Positions 17,538-25,970 of a DNA stretch of 64,000 bases are shown one piece after another (positions within the stretch are counted from its first letter, which is position 1; each line of letters begins with the position of its first letter). The stretch is taken from positions 496,001-560,000 of the forward strand of contig NZ_QHHQ01000004.1 of the NCBI RefSeq assembly GCF_003258595.1. Direction: 5' to 3'. The translations under genes were made by a program, and so were the position numbers. This stretch comes from Acuticoccus sediminis. GTDB lineage: Bacteria > Pseudomonadota > Alphaproteobacteria > Rhizobiales > Amorphaceae. The notes beneath the pieces are model-generated. The model searched no databases. It was not told where the DNA came from and was given only the letters and a program-made list of their open reading frames with translations.

Positions 17538-18536
17538 ATGCCCGCCGCCACCCAACTCGCCATCGTCGGCCTCGGACGCTGGGGCAAGGTCCTCGTCGAC
17601 TCGGTGCAGAACAAGAGCGAGACCGTCCGCTTCGTCGCCGCCGTCAGCCGCGACCCCGCCCGCATCGCCGCCGACGCCGCCGAGCGAGGCCTCACCACCT
17701 ACGACAACCTCGACGCCGCGCTCGCCGACCCCGCGGTCGAGGGCATCGTCCTCGCCTCGCCGCACTCGCTGCATGCCGAGCAGATCGCGACCTGCGTCGC
17801 CGCCGGAAAGCCGGTGCTGGTGGAGAAGCCCTTCACGCTGACCAGGGCGACCGCCGCCGAAGCGCTCGGCAAGGCGGCCGACGCCGGCGTCCTCGTCACC
17901 TCCGCGCACAACCGGCGCTTCCTGACGCCGATCACCAGGCTGAAGGCGATGCTGGACGCGGGCGAGCTCGGCACGCTGCTGCATCTTGAGACGAACTTCT
18001 CCTCCAACGTGGTGGGCCGCTACTCCGCCGATCACTGGCGCGTCGCGCCCGGCGAGAGCCCGGCGGGCGGGCTCGCCGGCTCCGGCATCCACCACATCGA
18101 CGGGATCATCTTCCTCGCCGGGCCGATCAGCGAGGTGTTCGCCGTCTCCTGCCAGCGGGTCCACGAGGTGCCGCTCGACGACACCACCGTCGTCACCATG
18201 CGCCTCGCCTCCGGCGCCACGGCCTCGCTGCTGATGATCACCGCGACCACGCCCACCTTCCGCATCGTCGCCTACGGCACGAAGGGCAAGGCCGAGATCA
18301 ACGGCGACGCGGCCAAGCGCGGGACCGAGACGATGGTGGTCACCGCCCTCGACGGCACCGAGACCCGGCATGAATTCGAGGCGTTCGACATCGAGCGCGC
18401 CGAGGTCGAGGCGTTCGCCGCGTCGATCCGCGACGGTGCGCCCGCGCAGGTCCCGGCGGCGGATATCCTCAACGGCATCGCCGCCTTCGAGGCGGTCCCC
18501 CGCTCGGCCGAGACCGGCCAGCCGATCAAGCTCTGA
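17538..18536 (+). CDS. Gfo/Idh/MocA-family NAD(P)-dependent oxidoreductase
   Basis: A 332-residue oxidoreductase. The Rossmann motif is IVGLGRWGKVLVDSV at the N-terminus, and the family's EKP motif is in GKPVLVEKPFTLT, whose Lys helps catalysis. The second domain includes GGLAGSGIHHIDGIIFLAG, with the His pair expected near the active site. Family members oxidise or reduce sugars, inositols and related hydroxy compounds. It has a good ribosome-binding site (AGGAG) and lies 45 bases after a predicted GntR operator, shared with the divergent small gene. It is placed in the catabolic regulon on that basis. The substrate is unknown. Confidence 0.88.
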   Translation: MPAATQLAIVGLGRWGKVLVDSVQNKSETVRFVAAVSRDPARIAADAAERGLTTYDNLDAALADPAVEGIVLASPHSLHAEQIATCVAAGKPVLVEKPFTLTRATAAEALGKAADAGVLVTSAHNRRFLTPITRLKAMLDAGELGTLLHLETNFSSNVVGRYSADHWRVAPGESPAGGLAGSGIHHIDGIIFLAGPISEVFAVSCQRVHEVPLDDTTVVTMRLASGATASLLMITATTPTFRIVAYGTKGKAEINGDAAKRGTETMVVTALDGTETRHEFEAFDIERAEVEAFAASIRDGAPAQVPAADILNGIAAFEAVPRSAETGQPIKL

Positions 18537-18766
18537 ACCTCCCGCTGGAGCCGGCGTCCGCGCCGCGCTCCGGCCTCCCCCCGCGCACGCGTCGCGCCCC
18601 CGCCCGTCAGGCGCCTCCGCGCCGCGCGCGGCCTCCCGGATAGGACATCGCACCGACACCGAACCGCGGCCGCCCGACGGCGCGGGAGCGATGCCGCGCG
18701 TCGTCGTCATGCCGCCGGGTGGCGCGGAAATCCGTGCCCCCCGGGCAGCCGCCGCATTCCTTTGGA

Positions 18767-18785
18767 TTGACTAATTGTCTAACAT
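18767..18785 (+). promoter_or_regulatory. Predicted GntR operator, site 2, with -35-like hexamer
   Basis: TTGTCTAACAT at 18775-18785 repeats the core seen at 17476. A TTGACT hexamer (18767-18772) lies immediately upstream and could be a -35 element, so a bound repressor would cover the promoter. The RraA-like gene starts at 18813. The preceding 230 bases (from 18537) hold no gene. Confidence 0.5.
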
Positions 18786-18812
18786 ACTCGCGGTGACTGA
18801 CGAGAGGCACAC

Positions 18813-19529
18813 ATGCACGCACTATCGGACGACGTGAGGCGGAAGCTGATGGGAGTGTCCGTTCCCGCGGTCGTCTCCCTCCTGTGGCGCAACGGCTACA
18901 AGAACACGATGCTGTTCGGCCCCCGTCCGGTGAACCCGAACACCAACCGCTTCGTGGGCACCGCCTTCACCGTCCGCACGATCCCGGTCCGCGAGGACTT
19001 CGTCGACGCGCAGAACCGTGGCGACCGGCCCAACCTGCAGGCCCAGGCGGTCGCCGAGATCGGCCCCGGCGAAGTGCTCGTGGTCGCGATGGACGGCGAG
19101 ACCCGCACCGCCTTCATGGGCGACATCATGTCGACCCACCTCGCCGTGAAGGGTGTCGCGGCTGTGGTCACCGACGGCTCGGTGTCGGACGCGGCGATGA
19201 TCGCCACCATCCCCCTCCCGGTGATCGCCGGCGGCAACGCGGCGACGACGTACCTGTCGCACCGCTACGTCACCGACCTCAATGTGCCGGTGGGCCTCGC
19301 GGGCGTCGCGGTGTGTCCGGGCGACGTACTGATGGGCGATGCCAACGGCGTCGTCGTGATCCCCGCCGACATGGCCGAGACGATCGCCGACCTCGCCGTC
19401 GAGCGCGAGCTTCTCGAGGAGTTCGTGCTCGCCAGGGTGAAGGACGGCGCCCCGCTCATCGGCACCTATCCGCCCAACGAGGAGACGCTGGCCGCGTTCG
19501 AGGCCTGGCGCAAGGCCGAGGGCCGCTGA
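18813..19529 (+). CDS. RraA / HMG-aldolase-like family protein
   Basis: A 238-residue member of the RraA-like fold, which includes 4-hydroxy-4-methyl-2-oxoglutarate aldolase and many sugar-acid catabolic proteins. The core reads GVAAVVTDGSVSDAAMIA. In aldolases this motif is DGxxRD, with the Arg orienting pyruvate and the Asp on the metal side; here the Arg is Ser125 while Asp126 is kept. Activity may therefore differ from classical aldolases. The N-terminal VSVPAVVSLLWRNGY matches the family. It has a GAGAGG ribosome-binding site and a predicted operator 28 bases upstream. It could cleave a 4-hydroxy-2-oxo acid formed by the neighbouring pathway. Confidence 0.8.
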   Translation: MHALSDDVRRKLMGVSVPAVVSLLWRNGYKNTMLFGPRPVNPNTNRFVGTAFTVRTIPVREDFVDAQNRGDRPNLQAQAVAEIGPGEVLVVAMDGETRTAFMGDIMSTHLAVKGVAAVVTDGSVSDAAMIATIPLPVIAGGNAATTYLSHRYVTDLNVPVGLAGVAVCPGDVLMGDANGVVVIPADMAETIADLAVERELLEEFVLARVKDGAPLIGTYPPNEETLAAFEAWRKAEGR

Positions 19530-19537
19530 CCCCGCAC

Positions 19538-19565
19538 GGACCCGGCGCCATCACGCGCCGGGTCC
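19538..19565. terminator. Bidirectional hairpin between convergent genes
   Basis: An 11-bp perfect stem (GGACCCGGCGC at 19538-19548, GCGCCGGGTCC at 19555-19565) with a six-base loop lies between the convergent RraA-like and hydroxyacid dehydrogenase genes. A second stem, TCCGCGT/ACGCGGA, follows at 19581-19602. Neither has a U-tract. Confidence 0.65.
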
Positions 19566-19622
19566 CTCCGAAGCCCACCATCCGCGTCCGGACGAACGCG
19601 GACGGGCCCCGGGGGTCAGGCG

Positions 19623-20660
19623 TCAGGCGTCGAAGCGATGCCCGTGGCGCTCCAGTTCCCTCAGGTTGACGCAGCTCCTGAGGCGTCCTTCCGTCAGGTA
19701 CCCCATCACCGCCCGAGTCGACAGGCGCCGCATGTCGGCAAGACCTTCCGGCGAATAGAAGGCCGCGTGGGGGGTAATGATGAGCCGCCCGTCGAGCCAG
19801 CCCTCCCGTGCGCCCCAGGCCGCGATCAGCGGGTGGCTGCGGTCGAGCGGCTCCCTCGGCAGCACGTCGAGCGCGGCCGCGTTGAGCTTGCCCGAGCGCA
19901 GGCCACGCTCGATCGCGTCGAGGTCCACCGTCCCCCCGCGCGAGGTGTTGATGAGCACCGCTCCCGGCTTCATCGCCGCGATGGCGTCGTCGTCGATGAT
20001 CTGCGCCGTCTGCGGCGTCAGCGGGCAATGGACGCTGACGATGTCGGCCTGGGCGAGCAGGTCCTCCAGCGTCGCCGCCCGCGTGAAGCCGAAGGACAGC
20101 TCCGTCCCGGCCGGCAGGAAGGGGTCGTAGAACGCGACGGTCATCCCGAACGCCTTCGCCCGCAGCGCCGCCGCGGTGCCGATCCGCCCCATGCCGATGA
20201 CGCCGAATGTGCGGATCGAGAGGCGCCGCACCGGCGGGAGCGGCAGTGCGTGCGTCCCCCAGGCGTCGTCGCGGGTCCACAACCGCTCGGCGTAGGTCGG
20301 GATGCCGCGCGAGAGGGCGAGCATCAGACCGATCGCGTGATCGGCGACCTCCATGGTCCCGTAGTCCGGCGTGTTGCACACCGGGATGCCGCGCGCCGCG
20401 CAGGCGTCGAGGTCGATGTGGTTGAAGCCGACGCCGGCCTGCACCACCACCTTGACCGTCGTCATCCCGGCGACGAGGTCGGCCGGGATATAGTGGCGGC
20501 TGCGGCAGTTCACGACGGCGTCCGCCCCGTCGAGATCGGCCGGACTCACCGGGTCGTAGCCCGGCCGGAGGATCGTGAACTCGGTGTCCGCCCCCGCCTC
20601 GTCGAGCTCGATGTCGGGCGTCCCGTCGAACTGCGGGTCGATGATGGCGATGCGGGTCAT
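19623..20660 (-). CDS. D-2-hydroxyacid dehydrogenase, NAD(P)-dependent
   Basis: A 345-residue dehydrogenase of the D-isomer-specific 2-hydroxyacid family. The Rossmann motif is FGVIGMGRIGTAAALRA. Catalytic Arg is in NTSRGGTVD, Glu in DVLPREPLD and His in TPHAAFYSPEG, the standard Arg-Glu-His set. It would interconvert a 2-oxo acid and a D-2-hydroxy acid in the cytoplasm. It is the last gene of an eight-gene minus-strand operon and its ATG overlaps the aminotransferase stop by four bases. Pairing with an aminotransferase suggests amino acid, oxo acid and hydroxy acid steps in one route. The substrate is not known. Confidence 0.9.
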   Translation of the reverse strand: MTRIAIIDPQFDGTPDIELDEAGADTEFTILRPGYDPVSPADLDGADAVVNCRSRHYIPADLVAGMTTVKVVVQAGVGFNHIDLDACAARGIPVCNTPDYGTMEVADHAIGLMLALSRGIPTYAERLWTRDDAWGTHALPLPPVRRLSIRTFGVIGMGRIGTAAALRAKAFGMTVAFYDPFLPAGTELSFGFTRAATLEDLLAQADIVSVHCPLTPQTAQIIDDDAIAAMKPGAVLINTSRGGTVDLDAIERGLRSGKLNAAALDVLPREPLDRSHPLIAAWGAREGWLDGRLIITPHAAFYSPEGLADMRRLSTRAVMGYLTEGRLRSCVNLRELERHGHRFDA

Positions 20661-21775
20661 GCGGGCTCCGTCGCCACGCCGATTTCAGCGAGCGATTCGT
20701 CGATGGCAGCGAGGACGAGGGTCATGTCGCTCTCGTCGAGATCGCCCATGACGCCGATGCGGAAGGTGCCGGCGGCGGTCAGCCGGCCGGGGAAGATGAT
20801 GAAACCCCGCTTCTCCATCGCCGCGTAGAAGCTCCGGAAATCGTAGGCGGGGTCCGCGGGATCCTTGAAGGTGGCGATGATCGGCGCCGCGATCTCGTCC
20901 GGCAGCAGCGTCTCGAACCCGCGCTGGCGCAGACCGTCGACGAGGCGGCGCCAGTTGGCCCGGTAGCGGGCCGCACGCGCCTCCAGCCCCTCCGCCCGGT
21001 GCCGCTCGCAGCCCTTTGCGAGCGCCGCCACGACGTGCGTCGGCGGGGTCCAGCGCCACGCTCCCTTCTCCTCCATGAAGCGCCACTGCGCGTGAAGATC
21101 GAGCACCACCGCGGGCGACCGGCCGGCGCTCGCCTCGAGCGCGTCGCGGCGTGCGACCACGAGGGCGACGCCGGGGACACTCTCCAGGCACTTGTTGGGG
21201 GAGATGAAGATCGCGAGCGCGTCGAGCGCCGCGGCATCGATGGGGAAGCCCCCGAAGGAGGCGACCGCGTCGATCATCAGCTCCTTGCCGTGGCGCCGCG
21301 CGACGTCGGCCACCATCGCGACGGGATTGAGGACACCCGTCCCCGTCTCGGCGTGGCAGATCATGATGTGGGTGATCGCCGGGTCGGCCTCCAGCGCCGC
21401 CTCGATGTCGGCCTCGGTCGGCAGCGGCAGCATCGGCAGCGACAGGACGGACACCGAGAACCGTGCCCCGGTGGCGATCTCCGCAAGGCGCTGGCCGTAG
21501 AACCCGTTCTCCACCACAAGGATGCGGCTCGTCTCGCGCGGGACCAGGGTGTGGAGCCCGGCCTCGACGCCGTAGGTGGCGCTCCCCTGGATCGGCACGC
21601 ACGCGTGCGTGTCCGTACCGTTGCAGATCTCCAGACAGTAGGCGCGGATGGCGCTGGTCATCGCCATGTGCGTCGCCGCGTTGGGGCTGTGGTCGCGCAG
21701 CATCTCGGCCTTGATCTCGGCCGGAACGGTCAGCGGACCGGGCGTCAGAAGGTAGGTCTTCTTCGTTTCTTCCAT
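20657..21775 (-). CDS. Class V aminotransferase, PhnW-like
   Basis: A 372-residue PLP enzyme resembling 2-aminoethylphosphonate-pyruvate transaminase and serine-glyoxylate transaminase. The N-terminal LLTPGPLTVPAEIKAEMLRD, QGSATYGVEAGLHTL and the PLP lysine region FISPNKCLESVPGV are PhnW-like. The C-terminal FRIGVMGDLDESDM also fits. However, no phosphonatase or phosphonoacetaldehyde gene is present, so a non-phosphonate amino donor is more likely in this context. It lies nine bases after the hydantoinase B gene and overlaps the dehydrogenase start. Confidence 0.85.
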   Translation of the reverse strand: MEETKKTYLLTPGPLTVPAEIKAEMLRDHSPNAATHMAMTSAIRAYCLEICNGTDTHACVPIQGSATYGVEAGLHTLVPRETSRILVVENGFYGQRLAEIATGARFSVSVLSLPMLPLPTEADIEAALEADPAITHIMICHAETGTGVLNPVAMVADVARRHGKELMIDAVASFGGFPIDAAALDALAIFISPNKCLESVPGVALVVARRDALEASAGRSPAVVLDLHAQWRFMEEKGAWRWTPPTHVVAALAKGCERHRAEGLEARAARYRANWRRLVDGLRQRGFETLLPDEIAAPIIATFKDPADPAYDFRSFYAAMEKRGFIIFPGRLTAAGTFRIGVMGDLDESDMTLVLAAIDESLAEIGVATEPA

Positions 21776-21784
21776 GGGCCTCCC

Positions 21785-23803
21785 CTATGCGGCCTGCGCG
21801 GCGACGTCCGCGCGAAGCCGCGTCATTTCCTCGTCGAGCCGGACGCGGGCGGCGGCGATGTCGCCGATCACCTCCTCCATCGGCACGGGGCCGACGTCGG
21901 CGAGGCGCGGCACGACGGCCTCGAACAGGGCGCGGCGGCGGAGCGGCCTGTGCCCCGGCGCCAACGCCATGAAGAGCGCGTTCATCTCGCACATGGTGGC
22001 GTCGTCGAAGAGCGCGTCCCACGCCCCTCGCTCGGGTCCGAGCGCGAAGGCGGGCGGCGGCGCGTTGGTGCGCCGTCCCGCGCGCTCCGCCTCGGTCGCC
22101 GCCGCGTCGAGGACGCCGTCCGCGATCACCACGCCGTAGTCCCGCAGCGCCGCGGCTACGCTCACGTAACCGAGGCGGACGTCCGACAGGACGGTCCCGG
22201 CCGGGCGCTCCAGCGGGTCGCCGTAGCCGCCGCCGCCGGGCGTCATGATGGTCACGGTATCGCCCGGCTCGGGATGGAAGATGTCGAGCTTGCCGAGGTC
22301 GCGCTCGCCCGGCGTGCCGAGGTTGAGGACGACGCGCGCCTTCTCGCCCGGCTGCCCGCCCGCCATGCCCCAGGGCCGGAAGACGAAGCGCTCCATGCCG
22401 CGACCGAGCACCGCGCTGCCGGCCCGCGCGATCTTCACCTGGAACACCACGCCCGTGCCGCCGCGCCACCGCCCCGCACCGCCGGAGTCGGCGCGCAGGG
22501 CATAGTCGGTGATGATCGCCTCGGCCTCCTCCTCGGTCTTCTCCATCGGCGTGTTGCGCTGGTTGGCGAGCGAGGAATCGCGCCCGTCCACTCCGTCCGC
22601 GCCGTCGCGCGCGCCGGTGCCGCCGACCAGCGACTGCAGCACCATCACGTGCCGGTCGCCGGTGCGCGCGTCCTGCTCGACGAGGACGGCAGGAATCATG
22701 ATGCCCCCGCTGGCCGCCGGCATCACGCCGGGCCGGGCCGCCGACATCGCCCCCACCAGCGCCTCGTTGAGGCGGATGGCGGTCGCCGAGCGGATGCCCA
22801 CCGCCGCGCCCGGCGTCGGGTTCATCACGGAGCCGCGCGGCGCCTCGACGGTGATGTTCTCGAAGATACCGTGGTTGAGGGGGATCGTCTTGTCGTTGCT
22901 GAAGATGAAGTGCATCAGCTTCAGCGTCAGCCACGGGTGGCGGTGGCCACCGGTCGGGATGTTGTAGGCCGAGAGGACCTGCGGGTCCGAACCGGTGAAG
23001 TCGAGATGGATCCGCCCGGCATCGGCCGTCAGCGTGCAGCGCACGCGGATCGGGACCCTGGAATTGTAGTCGTCGTCCATCAGGTCCCAGAAGGTGTAGG
23101 ACCCGTCCGGGATCATCTTCTGGACCGCGAGCGCCTTCGTGGCGGCGACCTCCGCGAGGTCCGCCTGGGCGTCGAGGAAGGTCTCGACCCCGTGCAGCGC
23201 GATGAGCTGCCTGACCCGCCGCTCGCCCACCAGAAGCGCCGAGAGCATCGCCTTGATGTCGCCGAGGTTGACGTCGGGCGTGCGGCAGTTGGCGCGGTAG
23301 AGGGCGAGGACGTCCTCGTTCATCACCCCCTCCTTCACCAGCTTCAGCGGCGGGATCTGGAGCCCCTCCTGGAAGTTGTCGCTGAAGCGGGGCGAGATCG
23401 ACGAGGGCACACCGCCGCCGATGTCGGCGGAGTGGATGAAGTCCCACGCGTGGCAGACGATCTCCCCCTCGTGGAAGATCGGCCGGATGAGATGAAGGTC
23501 CGGCATGTGCGTCGCCAGCCCCTCGGAGAGGTAGGCGTGGTTGGTGATGACGACGTCGCCGGGACGCAGATCCTTCACGTGGGCGAGTGTCGGCCCGACG
23601 TGGCTGTCGAGGAACCCCGAGACGCCCATCACCTTCGGGTAGGCGAAGAAATGCCCTTCCGGGTTGGCGAGCGCGGTGCCGTAGTCGCCCGCCTCCTTCA
23701 CGTAGGTGGTGCGGGCGGTGCGCTGGAGGGCGATGGCCATCTCCTCGGCGATGGCCGTCACCTTGTGGGACATGATTTCGACGAGGACGGGGTCGAGCCT
23801 CAT
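21785..23803 (-). CDS. Hydantoinase/oxoprolinase subunit B (HyuB/HydB family)
   Basis: A 672-residue protein matching the hydantoinase B/oxoprolinase domain over its length. It starts LDPVLVEIMSHKVTAIAEEM, with the early block GDYGTALANPEGHFFAYPKV, FTGSDPQV, YNIPTGGHRHPWLTL and the glycine-rich GGGGYGDPLERP near the C-terminus. With subunit A it forms an ATP-dependent amidohydrolase opening cyclic amides such as hydantoins or 5-oxoproline, or in related enzymes carboxylating ketones. Its ATG overlaps the subunit A stop by four bases, so the two are translationally coupled. Confidence 0.93.
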   Translation of the reverse strand: MRLDPVLVEIMSHKVTAIAEEMAIALQRTARTTYVKEAGDYGTALANPEGHFFAYPKVMGVSGFLDSHVGPTLAHVKDLRPGDVVITNHAYLSEGLATHMPDLHLIRPIFHEGEIVCHAWDFIHSADIGGGVPSSISPRFSDNFQEGLQIPPLKLVKEGVMNEDVLALYRANCRTPDVNLGDIKAMLSALLVGERRVRQLIALHGVETFLDAQADLAEVAATKALAVQKMIPDGSYTFWDLMDDDYNSRVPIRVRCTLTADAGRIHLDFTGSDPQVLSAYNIPTGGHRHPWLTLKLMHFIFSNDKTIPLNHGIFENITVEAPRGSVMNPTPGAAVGIRSATAIRLNEALVGAMSAARPGVMPAASGGIMIPAVLVEQDARTGDRHVMVLQSLVGGTGARDGADGVDGRDSSLANQRNTPMEKTEEEAEAIITDYALRADSGGAGRWRGGTGVVFQVKIARAGSAVLGRGMERFVFRPWGMAGGQPGEKARVVLNLGTPGERDLGKLDIFHPEPGDTVTIMTPGGGGYGDPLERPAGTVLSDVRLGYVSVAAALRDYGVVIADGVLDAAATEAERAGRRTNAPPPAFALGPERGAWDALFDDATMCEMNALFMALAPGHRPLRRRALFEAVVPRLADVGPVPMEEVIGDIAAARVRLDEEMTRLRADVAAQAA

Positions 23804-25881
23804 TGCGCCGCCTCCCGCGACAGGTGGAGTGTGCCGAGGCGGTCGGCGACGGCGCGCCAGCCGGGCAGGATCAGCGTGGTGGTGTCCAGCTGCTCGATGA
23901 TGGCGGGACCGGGTACCACCGCGCCGCGGCCGACGTCGGCGCGCTGGTAGACCGCCGCGCCGACCACCTCGCCGCGATGCCAGAGGGGGCGATGGCCCCT
24001 CGGGGCGGGCGCGGTCGCGTCAGGCTCGGGCAGCGCCACCGGGGCGACGCGGCCGATCACCCCGAGGCGCACGGTTGCCGTCTCGATCGGCGTCTCGTCC
24101 TCGCGGAACCCGTAGAGGCGGTCGTGCTCCGCGTGGAAGCGGGCAACGATGCCCGCCTCGTCGATGGTGTCGCGCTCGGCCGGCGGCACGATGATCTCGA
24201 TCTCGTAGGCCTGCCCGCCGTAGCGCAGGTTGAACGAGACGGAGACGTCCGCCTCCCCCACGAGCCGCCCCTCGCGCGAGAGCCAGTCGCGGGCCTCGGC
24301 CTCCAGCGCCTCGATGAGGCTCTCGATGGTGGCCCAGCCGGAGCGGCCGGGCATGACCGCGCCGATCGTGTGGCGCGCGGTCCGCACGTAGTCCCGCCGC
24401 ACGTCGGCGAGGATGGCGCCCAGCGCGCAGAACGTGCCGGGCGCAGTCGGCACCAGAACGGTGTCGAGCTGGGCCTCCTCCGCGAGGAGGCTCGCGTGGG
24501 TCGGCCCCGCGCCGCCGTAGGCGACGAGCGCGAAGTCGCGCGGATCGACGCCCGCAGTGGCGAGGAGCTTGGTGATCTCGGTCGCCATCTTGGCGCTGGC
24601 GACGCCGATGGCGGCGGTCGCCGCGCGCACCGCGCGGTCCTCACCGGCCGGGTAGCCGAGCCTGTCGGCGATGCCCTCCAGCGCCTGCCGCGCGGCCGCG
24701 ACGTCGAGCGTCATCCGTCCGCCGAGGAACGTCGCCGGGTCGATGATGCCGAGCGTGATGTAGCAGTCGGTCATGGTCGGTTGCGTGCCGCCGCGGCCGT
24801 AGGACACCGGGCCCGGATCGGCACCCGCCGACAGCGGTCCCACCTTGAGGAGCCCCTGCGCGTCCACCCACACGATGGACCCGCCGCCCGCACCGATCGC
24901 GCCGACGTTGACGACCGGCATCATCAGCGGGAAATCGCCGACGAAGGTGGTCGTCGTGAACTCGGGCACCCCCGTCTGGCAGACCGCGATGTCGGCCGAG
25001 GTGCCACCCATGTCGAAGGTGACGAGTTGCAGCCGCTCCGCCGCGCCGCCCACCTTGGTGGAGGCGACGACGCCGGACGCCGGTCCCGACAGCACCGTGT
25101 CGATGGGCCGGTCGCGCGCGGTCTTGAGGCTCAGCGTCCCGCCGTTGTTGGCGGTGATGTAGATCGGCGCGGTCACGCCGTGCTTCTCGACCCGCGCTTC
25201 CAGGCGGTCGAAGTAGTCCGTCATCAGCGGGTGGATGTAGGCGTTCAGGCCGGCCACCAGCCCGCGCTCGTACTCGCGCACCTCCGGCCAGATGACACCG
25301 GACGAGGTGACCAGCACGTCGCCGAGGCGCGCGCTCAGCGCGTCGGCGAGCTCCGTCTCGAGCGATGCGTCGCGGTAGGCGTTGAGGAGGACGATGGCGA
25401 CGGCATCGACGTCCGCGGCGCGCAGCGTCCCGGCCAGCGCATCCACCTCGGCCATGTCGAGCGGGGTGATGAGGCTGCCGTCCGAGCGCATCCGCGCCGA
25501 CACCTCGAACACGAGGTCGCGCGGCACCAGCGGCATCTCGCGCGGGACGGTGAAGTCATAGGAACTCGGCAGGCGCAGCCGCGCGATCTCGAGGAGGTCG
25601 CGATTGCCTCTGGAGACGACCAGCGCCATCCGCGCGCCGCGCCGCTGGATGATCGCGTTGAGCCCGATGGTGGTGCCGTGGACGATCAGCTCGACGTCGC
25701 CGGGCGCGATGCCGTGCGCCCTGAACAGCGCATCGAGGCCGCGTTCGACCGCGAGGGAGGGATCGTCCGGGACGCTCGGCTCCTTGTAGAAGGCCAGCGT
25801 CGCGCGGGTCCGGTTGGCGAGAACGAAGTCAGTGAACGTACCGCCGACGTCGATGCCGATGCGGTAGGACGCGTCGCTCAT
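23800..25881 (-). CDS. Hydantoinase/oxoprolinase subunit A (HyuA/HydA family)
   Basis: A 693-residue ATP-binding subunit. The N-terminal phosphate-binding motif is IGIDVGGTFTDFVLANR. The central actin-like motif is TFDMGGTSADIAVCQTG, followed by GAIGAGGGSIVWVD and YGGAGPTHASLLAEE. These define the hydantoinase A/N-methylhydantoinase family. ATP hydrolysis activates the amide for cleavage by subunit B. The gene lies 89 bases after the transporter binding-protein gene, with a hairpin in between, so its level may be lower than that of the binding protein. The substrate is presumably what the transporter imports. Confidence 0.93.
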   Translation of the reverse strand: MSDASYRIGIDVGGTFTDFVLANRTRATLAFYKEPSVPDDPSLAVERGLDALFRAHGIAPGDVELIVHGTTIGLNAIIQRRGARMALVVSRGNRDLLEIARLRLPSSYDFTVPREMPLVPRDLVFEVSARMRSDGSLITPLDMAEVDALAGTLRAADVDAVAIVLLNAYRDASLETELADALSARLGDVLVTSSGVIWPEVREYERGLVAGLNAYIHPLMTDYFDRLEARVEKHGVTAPIYITANNGGTLSLKTARDRPIDTVLSGPASGVVASTKVGGAAERLQLVTFDMGGTSADIAVCQTGVPEFTTTTFVGDFPLMMPVVNVGAIGAGGGSIVWVDAQGLLKVGPLSAGADPGPVSYGRGGTQPTMTDCYITLGIIDPATFLGGRMTLDVAAARQALEGIADRLGYPAGEDRAVRAATAAIGVASAKMATEITKLLATAGVDPRDFALVAYGGAGPTHASLLAEEAQLDTVLVPTAPGTFCALGAILADVRRDYVRTARHTIGAVMPGRSGWATIESLIEALEAEARDWLSREGRLVGEADVSVSFNLRYGGQAYEIEIIVPPAERDTIDEAGIVARFHAEHDRLYGFREDETPIETATVRLGVIGRVAPVALPEPDATAPAPRGHRPLWHRGEVVGAAVYQRADVGRGAVVPGPAIIEQLDTTTLILPGWRAVADRLGTLHLSREAAQ

Positions 25882-25937
25882 GACGGCCTTTCATGATCAG
25901 GAAGGGGACGCCCGCGACGAGGCGCGGGCGGGAAGAC

Positions 25938-25964
25938 GGCCGGCCCCGCTGCGGCGCCGGCCGG
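25938..25964 (-). terminator. Intra-operon hairpin after the binding-protein gene
   Basis: An 8-bp perfect stem (CGGCCGGC at 25938-25945, GCCGGCCG at 25957-25964) with an 11-base loop directly follows the binding-protein stop. Such stem-loops commonly raise binding-protein expression over downstream genes by mRNA stabilisation or partial termination. There is no U-tract. Confidence 0.5.
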
Positions 25965-25970
25965 GTGGGG

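Noticed and set aside
18370-18774. 134-codon plus-strand frame overlapping the end of the Gfo/Idh/MocA gene
   Set aside because: It is a shadow of that gene extending into the intergenic region, with no motif.
20657-21775. Phosphonate catabolism locus
   Set aside because: Only a PhnW-like enzyme is present. No phosphonatase, phosphonate transporter or C-P lyase genes are in the window.
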